Of a stretch of DNA of 64,000 nt, positions 41,361-50,039 are shown piece after piece. How positions within the stretch are numbered: the first letter of the stretch is position 1; each line of letters opens with the position of its first letter. The stretch is taken from contig NZ_JACXXO010000021.1 of NCBI RefSeq assembly GCF_017980685.1, positions 19,875 to 83,874 of the forward strand. Direction: 5' to 3'. The notes under the pieces are model-generated. The model did no database searches and was not told the DNA's origin. It was given only the letters and a program-made list of their open reading frames with translations. The position numbers and the translations under genes were made by a program. Source of the DNA: Pseudomonas iridis (GTDB taxonomy: Bacteria; Pseudomonadota; Gammaproteobacteria; Pseudomonadales; Pseudomonadaceae).

Positions 41361-43097
41361 TTAGTGAGAGTGGCGGGGTACTTCCGCCCCACGGCAACCT
41401 ACCAGGAAGTCAAAGTCACAGCCCTGATCCGCCTGCAACACATGGTCGATGTACAGCTGACGATAACCGCCCACCAGCAACTGTTGCGGTGGTTGCAGAT
41501 CGGCCATACGCGCCGCCAGTTCGGCATCCGGAATGTCCAGGTGCAAACGGCCAGTGGCGCAATCGAGTTCGATCCAGTCGCCTTCCTTCACTGTGGCCAA
41601 CGGCCCACCGGCTGCCGCTTCCGGCGCCACGTGCAAAACCACCGTGCCGTAAGCCGTGCCGCTCATCCGCGCATCGGAAATACGCACCATGTCGGTCACG
41701 CCTTGAGCCAACAGCTTGGCCGGTAGGCCCATGTTGCCGACTTCGGCCATGCCCGGATAACCCTTCGGCCCGCAGTTCTTCATCACCAGAATCGAGTTGG
41801 CATCAACATCCAGTTCCGGATCATTGATTCGCGCTTTGTACATGTCGAAGTTCTCGAACACCACTGCACGACCACGATGCTGCATCAGTTCGGCGCTGGC
41901 GGCGGACGGCTTGAGCACCGCGCCCAGTGGCGCGAGATTACCGCGCAGCACGCAGATACCGCCGTCAGCACGAATCGGGTTGTCGAGCGTGCGGATCACT
42001 TCGTCTTCGCCATAGATCGGCGCGTCCTTGGTGTTCTCGCCGATGGACTTGCCGTTGACGGTCAGGGCATTCGGATGCGGAATCAGGTTGGCTTCACCGA
42101 GGCGGCGCAGCACGGCTGGCAAGCCACCGGCGTAGTAGAACTCTTCCATCAGGAAACGCCCGGACGGTTGCAGATCGACGATGGTCGGCATGCCGCGGCC
42201 GATGCGGGTCCAGTCGTCCAGATCCAGTTCGACGCCAATGCGCCCGGCGATGGCTTTCAAGTGAATTACGGCGTTGGTCGAACCACCGATGGCGGCGTTG
42301 ACGCGAATGGCGTTTTCGAAGGCCTCCTTGGTCAGGATCTTCGACAGTTTCAAATCCTCGCGAACCATCTCCACCGCACGCATGCCGGACATGTGCGCCA
42401 GCACATAGCGCCGCGCATCCACCGCTGGAATCGCCGCGTTGTGCGGCAGCGAAGTGCCCAGTGCTTCGGCCATGCACGCCATGGTCGACGCCGTGCCCAT
42501 GGTGTTGCAGGTGCCCGCCGAACGCGACATGCCGCCCTCGGCCGCGAGGAAATCGTCAATGGTGATGGTACCGGCCTTGACCTGTTCGCTGAGCTGCCAG
42601 ACCACGGTGCCGGAGCCAATGTCCTTGCCCTTGTGCTTGCCGTTGAGCATCGGCCCGCCAGTGACGACGATGGCCGGCACGTCGCAACTCGCTGCGCCCA
42701 TGAGCAGCGCCGGAGTGGTTTTGTCGCAACCGGTCAGCAGCACCACGCCGTCAATCGGGTTACCGCGAATCGCTTCCTCAACGTCCATGCTCGCCAGGTT
42801 GCGGGTGAGCATGGCGGTCGGGCGCAGGTTGGATTCGCCGTTGGAGAACACCGGGAATTCCACCGGGAAGCCACCGGCCTCGATCACCCCGCGTTTGACG
42901 TGCTCCGCGATCTGGCGGAAATGCGCGTTGCACGGGGTCAATTCCGACCAGGTGTTGCAGATGCCGATGATCGGCTTGCCATGAAACTGGTGGTCGGCGA
43001 TGCCCTGATTCTTCATCCAGCTGCGGTACATGAAGCCGTTCTTGTCGGCCGTGCCAAACCATTGGGCGGAGCGCAGGGTGGGTTTCTTATCAGACAT
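41361..43097 (-). CDS. IlvD/Edd-family pentonate dehydratase (L-arabonate/D-xylonate dehydratase-like)
   Basis: 578 aa, the length of sugar-acid dehydratases. Cluster-ligand Cys lie in GICNTWSEL, LTGCDKTTPA and SAGTCNTMGTAST. C-terminal motifs are MKNCGPKGYPGM and ISDARMSGTAYGTVVLHVAPE. These match the [2Fe-2S] pentonate and hexonate dehydratases (R-C-D-K type) better than biosynthetic IlvD. The product should be a 2-keto-3-deoxypentonate, the substrate of the FAH-family enzyme at 44748. Divergent from an MFS carrier across a region with two palindromic sites. Confidence 0.88.
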   Translation of the reverse strand: MSDKKPTLRSAQWFGTADKNGFMYRSWMKNQGIADHQFHGKPIIGICNTWSELTPCNAHFRQIAEHVKRGVIEAGGFPVEFPVFSNGESNLRPTAMLTRNLASMDVEEAIRGNPIDGVVLLTGCDKTTPALLMGAASCDVPAIVVTGGPMLNGKHKGKDIGSGTVVWQLSEQVKAGTITIDDFLAAEGGMSRSAGTCNTMGTASTMACMAEALGTSLPHNAAIPAVDARRYVLAHMSGMRAVEMVREDLKLSKILTKEAFENAIRVNAAIGGSTNAVIHLKAIAGRIGVELDLDDWTRIGRGMPTIVDLQPSGRFLMEEFYYAGGLPAVLRRLGEANLIPHPNALTVNGKSIGENTKDAPIYGEDEVIRTLDNPIRADGGICVLRGNLAPLGAVLKPSAASAELMQHRGRAVVFENFDMYKARINDPELDVDANSILVMKNCGPKGYPGMAEVGNMGLPAKLLAQGVTDMVRISDARMSGTAYGTVVLHVAPEAAAGGPLATVKEGDWIELDCATGRLHLDIPDAELAARMADLQPPQQLLVGGYRQLYIDHVLQADQGCDFDFLVGCRGAEVPRHSH

Positions 43098-43118
43098 GAT
43101 CGATTCTCTTATTGTATG

Positions 43119-43203
43119 ACTATAGTGTTCCAGCGATGGCCTAACATAAGCTCAAATTCGACGGTTTGGAAGTGTTGTTGGGTAATTAGTATTACTATAT
43201 AGT
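43119..43203. promoter_or_regulatory. Pair of candidate GntR operators in the dehydratase/MFS divergent promoter
   Basis: Palindromes ACTATAGT (43119-43126) and ACTATATAGT (43194-43203) share the longer form TAT(G/T)ACTATA. Each lies close to one of the two divergent start codons (22 bases from the dehydratase, 88 from the MFS gene). No other repeat occurs in this gap. Confidence 0.5.
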
Positions 43204-43290
43204 CGTTTTCGACGGAGGGATGGTCCTGGCGGTTTTCCGCGAGAGGCGTCCCCCGAGGTTCTATAAAAACAACAATCGGAGACCGATCTC

Positions 43291-44613
43291 ATGAGCCAGG
43301 AATTGCGCCTGATACGGCGCATCACACTGAAACTGATTCCCTTCCTGATCCTGCTGTACCTGATCGCCTATGTGGATCGCTCCGCCGTCGGCTTCGCCAA
43401 GCTGCACATGGGCGCCGACATCGGCATCGGCGATGCGGCCTATGGCCTCGGTGCCGGGCTGTTCTTCATTGGTTATTTCCTGTTCGAAATCCCCAGCAAC
43501 CTGATGCTCGAACGCTTCGGCGCGCGGCGCTGGTTCGCGCGGATCATGATCACCTGGGGCGCGATCACCATCGGCATGGCCTTCGTCCAGGGCCCCCACA
43601 GCTTCTATGTCATGCGCTTTTTGCTCGGCGCGGCAGAGGCAGGGTTCTTCCCCGGCGTTCTCTACTACATCACCCAATGGTTCCCGGTGCGCCATCGCGG
43701 CAAGATCCTCGGGCTGTTCATTCTTTCGCAACCCATCGCCATGATGATCACCGGTCCCGTGTCCGGCGGTTTGCTGGGCATGGACGGCATTCTCGGCCTG
43801 CACGGCTGGCAGTGGCTGTTCATCGTCATCGGCACCCCGGCGATCCTGCTGACCTGGCCGGTGCTGCGCTGGTTGCCTGACGGTCCGCAACAGGTGAAGT
43901 GGATGGATCAGGCCGAGAAAGACTGGCTGACCGGCGAACTGAAAAAGGATCTGCAAGCGTACGGTCAGACCCGTCACGGCAATCCTTTGCATGCGCTGAA
44001 AGACAAGCGCGTGTTGCTGCTGGCGCTGTTCTATCTGCCGGTGACCCTGAGCATCTACGGCCTCGGCTTGTGGCTGCCGACGTTGATCAAACAGTTCGGT
44101 GGCAGTGATCTGGTGACCGGATTCGTATCGTCGGTGCCGTACATCTTCGGGATCATCGGCCTGCTGATCATCCCGCGCAGTTCCGATCGCTTGAACGACC
44201 GCTACGGACATTTGGCGGTGTTGTATGTGCTGGGCGCGATTGGCTTGTTCCTCAGTGCCTGGCTCTCGTTGCCGGTGGCGCAACTGGCGGCGCTGTGTCT
44301 GGTGGCGTTTGCACTGTTTTCCTGCACGGCGGTGTTCTGGACGCTGCCGGGGCGGTTCTTTGCCGGTGCGAGTGCGGCGGCGGGGATCGCGCTGATCAAC
44401 TCGGTGGGCAACCTCGGCGGCTACATCGGGCCATTCGTGATCGGGGCGCTGAAGGAACACACCGGCAATCTGGCTTCGGGGTTGTACTTCCTGTCGGGGG
44501 TGATGGTGTTTGGGCTGATTCTGACTGGCGTGGTGTATCGCGTGCTGGAGCGTAAACACGTGTTGCCGGCTGACCAGTTTGCCGCGAGTGCCCGCGGTGC
44601 CACACGCACCTGA
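43291..44613 (+). CDS. MFS transporter, anion:cation symporter (ACS) family, sugar-acid type
   Basis: 440 aa with twelve membrane segments. Opening RRITLKLIPFLILLYLIAYVDRSAVGFAKLHM and the segments FEIPSNLMLERFGARRWFARIMITWG and RFLLGAAEAGFFPGVLYYITQWFP are the standard ACS/phthalate-tartrate family signatures. Substrates of close relatives are hexuronates, pentonates and other carboxylates. GGAGA lies 8 bases before the ATG. It heads the plus-strand half of the pentonate cluster. Confidence 0.9.
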   Translation: MSQELRLIRRITLKLIPFLILLYLIAYVDRSAVGFAKLHMGADIGIGDAAYGLGAGLFFIGYFLFEIPSNLMLERFGARRWFARIMITWGAITIGMAFVQGPHSFYVMRFLLGAAEAGFFPGVLYYITQWFPVRHRGKILGLFILSQPIAMMITGPVSGGLLGMDGILGLHGWQWLFIVIGTPAILLTWPVLRWLPDGPQQVKWMDQAEKDWLTGELKKDLQAYGQTRHGNPLHALKDKRVLLLALFYLPVTLSIYGLGLWLPTLIKQFGGSDLVTGFVSSVPYIFGIIGLLIIPRSSDRLNDRYGHLAVLYVLGAIGLFLSAWLSLPVAQLAALCLVAFALFSCTAVFWTLPGRFFAGASAAAGIALINSVGNLGGYIGPFVIGALKEHTGNLASGLYFLSGVMVFGLILTGVVYRVLERKHVLPADQFAASARGATRT

Positions 44614-44621
44614 CACGCCCC

Positions 44622-44710
44622 TGTGGGAGCTGGCTTGCCAGCGATGGCGGCGGCACATCCGACATGGATGTGTCTGACAGATTGCTATCGCTGGCAAGCC
44701 AGCTCCCACA
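44622..44710. repeat. REP pair, GAGCTGGCTTGCCAGC family
   Basis: Ends TGTGGGAGCTGGCTTGCCAG and reverse complement. Nearly identical over its full length, including the spacer, to the copy at 47347-47435; the two flank the AraD1-aldehyde dehydrogenase pair. Confidence 0.9.
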
Positions 44711-44747
44711 GGGATCTGCGGTGTTTTTGAAGGAATAGGAGAAAAAC

Positions 44748-45740
44748 ATGCATCTGGTTCAATTCGAATTGAGTAACGGCGAACGCCGCGTCGGCGTGGT
44801 CGAAGGCGCTGTGGTGCGCGAAGTGCAGGACGCCCGCAGCGTGCGTGATCTGGCCCTTGCCGCCATCGAAGCCGGCGGCACTTTGGAGCAGCAAGTCAAA
44901 ACCCTCGGCCTGGGCAGCAGCCACGACTATGCGCAATTGCTCAAAGACCTGCGCATTCTGCCGCCGCTCGATCACCCGGACCCGGCGCACATGCTGGTCA
45001 GCGGCACCGGTCTGACGCATCTGGGCAGCGCCTCGGCCCGCGACAAGATGCACCAGCAGGCCGGTGACGAAACCGCGATGACCGACACCATGAAAATCTT
45101 CAAATGGGGCGTCGAGGGCGGTAAGCCGGCGGCGGGGCAGGCCGGTGTTCAGCCGGAATGGTTCTACAAGGGCGACGGCAGCATCGTCGTGCGCCCCGGC
45201 GAAGCCTTCCCGTTGCCGCCGTTTGCCGAAGACGCAGGTGAAGAGCCGGAGATGGCCGGCCTGTACATCATCGGTCACGACGGCAAGCCGTATCGCCTGG
45301 GGTTCGCCGTCGGCAACGAGTTCTCCGATCACGTCATGGAGCGCAAGAACTACCTGTACCTGGCCCACTCGAAATTGCGCAGTTGCAGTTATGGTCCGGA
45401 ACTTCGCGTCGGTGAGCTACCCCAACACCTTGCGGGTACCAGCCGCATCCTGCGTTACGGTGAAGTGCTGTGGCAGAACGAGTTCCTCAGTGGCGAGGCC
45501 AACATGTGCCACAGCCTGGCGAACCTCGAATACCACCACTTCAAGTACAGCCAGTTTCTGCGCCCGGGCGACGTGCACATTCACTTTTTCGGCACCGCGA
45601 CCTTGTCGTTCGCCGATGGCATTCGCACCCAACCGGGTGACGTTTTCGAAATCAGCCAGGCCGAATTCGGCGCACCGCTGATCAATGGCATCGCCCCGGT
45701 TCAGGCTGTTTTCGAACCGGACAGCATTGGCACCCTTTAA
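44748..45740 (+). CDS. FAH-family 2-keto-3-deoxypentonate dehydratase-like protein (AraD1 family)
   Basis: 330 aa. A domain of the fumarylacetoacetate hydrolase fold: HMLVSGTGLTHLGSA, PEMAGLYIIGHDGKPYRLGFAVGNEFSDHVMERKNYLYLAHSKLRSCSYGPEL, with the acidic metal ligands of the fold (Glu pair and Asp in GNEFSDH). Members act as 2-keto-3-deoxy-pentonate dehydratases giving alpha-ketoglutarate semialdehyde. AGGAATAGGAGAAAAAC precedes the ATG. It lies 9 bases before the semialdehyde dehydrogenase, so the two steps are co-expressed. Confidence 0.85.
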   Translation: MHLVQFELSNGERRVGVVEGAVVREVQDARSVRDLALAAIEAGGTLEQQVKTLGLGSSHDYAQLLKDLRILPPLDHPDPAHMLVSGTGLTHLGSASARDKMHQQAGDETAMTDTMKIFKWGVEGGKPAAGQAGVQPEWFYKGDGSIVVRPGEAFPLPPFAEDAGEEPEMAGLYIIGHDGKPYRLGFAVGNEFSDHVMERKNYLYLAHSKLRSCSYGPELRVGELPQHLAGTSRILRYGEVLWQNEFLSGEANMCHSLANLEYHHFKYSQFLRPGDVHIHFFGTATLSFADGIRTQPGDVFEISQAEFGAPLINGIAPVQAVFEPDSIGTL

Positions 45741-45749
45741 GGAGATCCC

Positions 45750-47330
45750 ATGACTCAGATTCTCGGTCACAACTACATCGGCGGTCAGCGTAGCGCTGCC
45801 GGCAACGTCAAACTGCAAAGCGTTGACGCGGCGACGGGCGAACAACTGCCTCACGATTTCATCCAGGCCACGGCCGAAGAAGTTGACGCCGCCGCCAAAG
45901 CCGCCGCTGCCGCCTACCCGGCCTATCGCAGCCTCAGCGCTGAGCGTCGTGCGCAGTTTCTCGACGCGATTGCCGACGAACTGGACGCGCTCGGCGATGA
46001 TTTCGTCGCCGTGGTCTGCCGCGAAACCGCGTTGCCGGCTGGGCGCATTCAGGGCGAACGCGGTCGCACCAGCGGCCAGATGCGTTTGTTCGCCAAAGTG
46101 CTGCGCCGTGGCGATTTCTACGGCGCGCGGATCGACCTGCCGTTGCCGGATCGCCAGCCATTGCCGCGCCCGGATCTGCGTCAGTACCGCATCGGCCTCG
46201 GTCCAGTCGCCGTGTTCGGCGCGAGCAATTTTCCGCTGGCTTTTTCAACTGCCGGTGGCGACACCGCATCGGCACTCGCTGCCGGTTGCCCGGTGGTGTT
46301 CAAGGCGCACAGCGGTCACATGGCCACGGCCGAACTGGTGGCTGATGCACTGATTCGTGCGGCGGAAAAAACCGAGATGCCAGCGGGTGTGTTCAACATG
46401 ATCTATGGCGGTGGCGTCGGCGAGTGGCTGGTCAAGCATCCGGCGATTCAGGCTGTCGGTTTCACCGGCTCGCTCAAGGGTGGACGTGCGTTGTGCGACA
46501 TGGCGGCGGCACGCCCGCAACCAATCCCGGTGTTTGCCGAGATGTCGAGCATCAACCCGGTCATCGTCTTGCCGCAGGCGCTGGCCACTCGCTCGGAAAG
46601 CGTCGCTCGCGACCTCACCGCGTCGGTCGTGCAGGGCTGCGGTCAGTTCTGCACCAATCCGGGTTTGGTCATCGGTATTCGCTCGCCAGAGTTCAGCGCC
46701 TTCGTGCAACAGGTTGCAGGGCTGATCGGCGACCAACCGGCGCAAACCATGCTCAATGCCGGCACCCTTGGCAGTTACGGCAACGGCTTGCAGAAGCTGC
46801 TCGCGCACCATGGCATCGAGCATCTGGCCGGCAATCCGCAGCAGGGCAATCAAGCGCAGCCGCAGCTGTTCAAAGCGGATGTCAGCCTGTTGATCAACGG
46901 CGATGAAGTGCTGCAGGAAGAAGTCTTCGGCCCAACCACGGTGATTGTCGAGGTGGCTGATCAGGCGCAACTCAGTGCCGCATTGAACGGTTTGCACGGG
47001 CAGCTCACGGCGACGATCATCGGCGAGCCGGCGGACTTCCAGGACTTCGCGGAGTTGACGCCGCTGCTGGAGCAGAAGGTCGGGCGCATCCTGCTCAACG
47101 GCTATCCGACCGGTGTCGAGGTGTGTGATTCGATGGTCCATGGCGGCCCGTACCCTGCGACGTCCGATGCCCGTGGCACTTCGGTCGGCACACTGGCCAT
47201 TGATCGCTTCCTGCGTCCGGTGTGTTTCCAGAACTACCCCGACAGCTTGCTGCCGGAACCGCTGAAAAACGCCAACCCGTTGCGCATCCAGCGCCTGGTG
47301 GATGGCAAGCCTTCGCGCGAAGCATTGTAA
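45750..47330 (+). CDS. Alpha-ketoglutarate semialdehyde (2,5-dioxovalerate) dehydrogenase
   Basis: 526 aa, the long form typical of KGSA dehydrogenases. GPVAVFGASNFPLAFSTAGGDTASALAAGCPVVFKAHSGH, AVGFTGSLKGGRAL, catalytic Glu in PIPVFAEMSSINPVIVLP and Cys in QGCGQFCTNPGLV. It oxidises the semialdehyde to 2-oxoglutarate, completing a Weimberg-type route. AAGGAGATCCC precedes the ATG. Confidence 0.92.
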   Translation: MTQILGHNYIGGQRSAAGNVKLQSVDAATGEQLPHDFIQATAEEVDAAAKAAAAAYPAYRSLSAERRAQFLDAIADELDALGDDFVAVVCRETALPAGRIQGERGRTSGQMRLFAKVLRRGDFYGARIDLPLPDRQPLPRPDLRQYRIGLGPVAVFGASNFPLAFSTAGGDTASALAAGCPVVFKAHSGHMATAELVADALIRAAEKTEMPAGVFNMIYGGGVGEWLVKHPAIQAVGFTGSLKGGRALCDMAAARPQPIPVFAEMSSINPVIVLPQALATRSESVARDLTASVVQGCGQFCTNPGLVIGIRSPEFSAFVQQVAGLIGDQPAQTMLNAGTLGSYGNGLQKLLAHHGIEHLAGNPQQGNQAQPQLFKADVSLLINGDEVLQEEVFGPTTVIVEVADQAQLSAALNGLHGQLTATIIGEPADFQDFAELTPLLEQKVGRILLNGYPTGVEVCDSMVHGGPYPATSDARGTSVGTLAIDRFLRPVCFQNYPDSLLPEPLKNANPLRIQRLVDGKPSREAL

Positions 47331-47346
47331 GGCAACACGCATAACC

Positions 47347-47435
47347 TGTGGGAGCTGGCTTGCCAGCGATGACTGCGGCACATCCAACATTGATGTGTCA
47401 GACAGATTGCTATCGCTGGCAAGCCAGCTCCCACA
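47347..47435. repeat. REP pair, GAGCTGGCTTGCCAGC family
   Basis: Near-identical twin of the element at 44622-44710, located just after the semialdehyde dehydrogenase stop and before a small hypothetical gene. Confidence 0.9.
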
Positions 47436-47495
47436 CGGATCTGCATCGACAATAAGCTATCATTCGCTCTTTCCCCCCTAGAAAGACTGTTCACC

Positions 47496-47807
47496 ATGAC
47501 TGCCCAAACCCTTCTCAACGCCCTCGAACACTGCGGTATGGTCGAAATCGACGGCCTGCACGCTTTCGAATTCGCCCTCGATGAAGACGACAATCTGCAC
47601 ATCGAATGCATCGATGGCCGAGCGGCCAAGCATTGGGAATTCACGCCGGCGCAGGTCGCTGCAGCCACCTTCGATGATTCTCTGCAGAGCTGGTTGATCG
47701 TCGGTTATTTCAATGAGACCAAAGCTATCGGCGAACACCGCCTGGTCTGCCACGGCGACGTCGTCAGCAGCAGCGACGACGAGGATGAAACTGATGAAAA
47801 TGCGTAA
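47496..47807 (+). CDS. Small acidic hypothetical protein (DUF5629-like)
   Basis: 103 aa, acidic, no signal peptide: MTAQTLLNALEHCGMVEIDGLHAFEFALDEDDN, HWEFTPAQVAAATFD, ending in an Asp/Glu/Ser-rich tail. It resembles short Pseudomonas proteins annotated as DUF5629; I do not know a function. Its 3' end overlaps the lactonase start by 14 bases, so the two are co-translated. Confidence 0.7.
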   Translation: MTAQTLLNALEHCGMVEIDGLHAFEFALDEDDNLHIECIDGRAAKHWEFTPAQVAAATFDDSLQSWLIVGYFNETKAIGEHRLVCHGDVVSSSDDEDETDENA

Positions 47808-48969
47808 ATTCTGGCCATTGCTGATGGCCGGCAGCGTCGGTGCGATGGGCCTTTCCAATGCATCCGCTGAAAGCTTCCAGCTGCTGGTCGGCTCTTACAC
47901 CGCCGGCGCCAGCCAAGGCATCTATCGGATGAGCTTCGATAGCGCCACCGGTCAGATCGAAGCCAAACCACTGCAAGTGGTGAAAAGCGAAAACCCGTCC
48001 TGGCTCACTCTGTCCAAAGACCAGAAACGCTTGTTCGTGGTCAACGAAAACGGTCCAGGCCAGACCGATCCGGTCGGTCGCGTCAGCAGTTATGCAATCG
48101 ATCCGAAAACCCATGCGCTTAGTCTGATCAATCAAGTCCAAAGCCTGGGCAACGAGCCGACCCATTCAAGCCTCAGTCATGACGCCAGCCATTTGTTCGT
48201 CAGCAACTATTCGGTGATGGAAGATCCGGGCGGTACCCTGGCGTTGTTGCCGGTAGGCGCAGACGGCAAACTCAAACCGGTGGTGCAGATGAGCGCGCAC
48301 CCGGCGAGCCGGGTCAATCCCGAGCGTCAGGCGTCGAACCATGTGCACTCGACGGTCTCTTCGCCGGACGGCCGTTACGTGTTCTCCAATGATCTGGGCG
48401 CGGACAAGGTCTTCATCTACCAGTTCGACCCGAAGGCCAACCCGGAGCTGCCGCTGACACCGGCGAAAACCGCTGCCGTGCCTATGCCGGCGGGCAGTGG
48501 TCCGCGTCACCTGCTGTTCAGCGCTGATGGCAAACACGCCTGGCTGACCATGGAAATGAGCGCTCAAGTCGCCGTATTCGATTACAACGATGGCGTGCTG
48601 ACCCAGACGCAATTGGTTGAACTGGCGGCTGGCCAGCCGACCTCGGACAAGGCTGCCGCTGCTTTGCATGCCAGCGCTGACGGTAAATTCCTCTACGTCA
48701 GCAACCGTGGCACCGCCAATCAGTTGGTCGTGTTCAGCATTGATCCGGCCACCGGCCAGCTCAAGGAACTGCAAAAACGCTCGGTGGACGGTGATCACCC
48801 GCGCGAATTCAGCCTCGACCCGAGTGGCAAATTCCTGCTGATTGCCAACCAGAAGAGCAATGAGATCGTCGTCGTTGAACGCGATGGCAAGACCGGCCTG
48901 CTCGGTAAAACCGTGCAGAAACTGGCGATGGATGCGCCCAGCGATCTCAAGTTTGTAGTGCGACAATAA
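47794..48969 (+). CDS. Exported lactonase-family beta-propeller protein (6-phosphogluconolactonase-like)
   Basis: 391 aa. Signal peptide MKMRKFWPLLMAGSVGAMGLSNASA, then a seven-bladed propeller of the YbhE/Pgl type: LLVGSYTAGASQGIYRMSFD, PSWLTLSKDQKRLFVVNENG, SNHVHSTVSSPDGRYVFSNDLGADKVFIYQF, GSGPRHLLFSADGKHAWLTMEM, HPREFSLDPSGKFLLIANQKSN. The ATG at 47794 is chosen from three close Met codons because GAGG lies 9 bases upstream. A periplasmic sugar-lactone hydrolase would fit beside a pentonate pathway by yielding the acid for uptake; this link is inferred. Confidence 0.85.
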   Translation: MKMRKFWPLLMAGSVGAMGLSNASAESFQLLVGSYTAGASQGIYRMSFDSATGQIEAKPLQVVKSENPSWLTLSKDQKRLFVVNENGPGQTDPVGRVSSYAIDPKTHALSLINQVQSLGNEPTHSSLSHDASHLFVSNYSVMEDPGGTLALLPVGADGKLKPVVQMSAHPASRVNPERQASNHVHSTVSSPDGRYVFSNDLGADKVFIYQFDPKANPELPLTPAKTAAVPMPAGSGPRHLLFSADGKHAWLTMEMSAQVAVFDYNDGVLTQTQLVELAAGQPTSDKAAAALHASADGKFLYVSNRGTANQLVVFSIDPATGQLKELQKRSVDGDHPREFSLDPSGKFLLIANQKSNEIVVVERDGKTGLLGKTVQKLAMDAPSDLKFVVRQ

Positions 48970-48972
48970 GCC

Positions 48973-48997
48973 ACAGGCCCCGATTCACGGGGCCTGT
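48973..48997 (+). terminator. Hairpin terminator after the lactonase gene
   Basis: ACAGGCCCCG / CGGGGCCTGT perfect 10-bp stem with ATTCA loop, 3 bases past the stop; the tail CTCTATGTATT is only moderately T-rich. Confidence 0.75.
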
Positions 48998-49125
48998 CTC
49001 TATGTATTAATCGCGCTGATAACTGCTACTGTTACAAAGCATTTCAAGCGATCAACCCTCGAGCGTTAAGTTGGCTCCACAGCCCAACCGGGCAAGCAAG
49101 CCAACCGAACACGAGGGTTACCGCC

Positions 49126-49305
49126 ATGAACTTCAATCTCTTCTCCGTTATTGCCGCTTCCGCCATCTCCGCCACCGTGGTTCTGCCAGCCAGTGCCAAC
49201 GTCGAGATCAACGGCAAAAAATCCCACGCCCAGAGCTACACCCAGAAATATCTGCAACAGAGCGCCAACTTCTACGCTGCGCTGGATCACAAAGCCCAAC
49301 ACTGA
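49126..49305 (+). CDS. Small exported protein of unknown function
   Basis: 59 aa. MNFNLFSVIAASAISATVVLPASA is a clear signal peptide; the mature 35 residues (NVEINGKKSHAQSYTQKYLQ...) are hydrophilic and Gln/Ser-rich with no Cys. CGAGGGTTACCGCC precedes the ATG. It resembles other short Pseudomonas secreted proteins with a Q-K-Y-x-Q-Q-S tail, but I do not recognise a family. It has its own intergenic spacers on both sides. Confidence 0.65.
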   Translation: MNFNLFSVIAASAISATVVLPASANVEINGKKSHAQSYTQKYLQQSANFYAALDHKAQH

Positions 49306-49324
49306 GCACACAGACAAAACTCCC

Positions 49325-49398
49325 CTGTAGGAGCTGCCGAAGGCTGCGATCTTTTGATCCTCAACGTCAAAAGATCCCAGCCTTCGGCAGCTCCTGCA
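49325..49398. repeat. REP-like pair, TAGGAGCTGCCGAAGGCTGC family
   Basis: Outer arms TGTAGGAGCTGCCGAAGGCT / GCCTTCGGCAGCTCCTGCA with inner ATCTTTTGA / TCAAAAGAT arms form one long hairpin after the small exported protein. Confidence 0.85.
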
Positions 49399-49564
49399 CG
49401 TTTGTGGGTGCGAAAAATCCTCGTGTAATAGGTTTTATTCAGCGCCGAAATAGACTGGCTTAATGATCAACGAAGCTGATGTTCACTATGGGAAACCCTG
49501 AGTGGTTGCCACAGCTTTTTTGATCGATTCTGTGGGCATCGAAACATGCCCACGGGAGAACACC

Positions 49565-49777
49565 ATGGCCAGCGCAATCATCTCTTCTGCCAAATTCGGC
49601 GCCTACCTGGCCATCGGCCTTTACCTGGCGCTGGTGCTGATCGTCAGCATCTCATCGCAGATGGAACACAGCTTCGACGCACCGATTCAGGTCGCAAGTC
49701 CCGGTATTCAGTTCGAACACCGCTCGCAAAGCGTGATGGTCGACCCGGTGGAACTCGCAGGAGTCGGCGGCGCATGA
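49565..49777 (+). CDS. Small single-pass membrane protein of unknown function
   Basis: 70 aa. One hydrophobic segment (GAYLAIGLYLALVLIVSI) then a polar tail (MEHSFDAPIQVASPGIQFEHRS...). CGGGAGAACACC precedes the ATG at 49565. The stop overlaps the next start (ATGA). No family recognised. Confidence 0.55.
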   Translation: MASAIISSAKFGAYLAIGLYLALVLIVSISSQMEHSFDAPIQVASPGIQFEHRSQSVMVDPVELAGVGGA

Positions 49778-50031
49778 AAGGCTACAGGCTTTGGGTTATC
49801 GCCAGTCTCGCATTGATGACTAACGGCGCATCGTTGCTGGGTATTGGTCAAGGCTCGGTGGGAGCGCTGGCGCGGGCCATAGAGGCCAATCACAACATCG
49901 CTCACAACATTGAGCGGGCGAATACGCTCGGGCTGCTGGCCGGCAATCCGCCGAGCAAGGCCGCAACGAATTTCCTCGGGCCGTTCGAAGTCGATTGCTC
50001 GGCCCTCGGCATGTGCCAGGTTTTGGCCTGA
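49774..50031 (+). CDS. Small exported or membrane-anchored protein of unknown function
   Basis: 85 aa. N-terminal hydrophobic stretch MKGYRLWVIASLALMTNGASLLGIG may be a signal peptide or anchor; two Cys near the C-terminus (VDCSALGMCQVLA). Coupled to the preceding small membrane protein by ATGA, so the pair probably works together. It is convergent with the GST gene, leaving 8 bases between stops. Confidence 0.55.
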   Translation: MKGYRLWVIASLALMTNGASLLGIGQGSVGALARAIEANHNIAHNIERANTLGLLAGNPPSKAATNFLGPFEVDCSALGMCQVLA

Positions 50032-50039
50032 CCCCGTGG

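Noticed and set aside
43261..44709. 482-codon minus-strand frame antisense to the ACS transporter
   Set aside because: Shadow frame; no domain; the plus strand has ribosome-binding site and family motifs.
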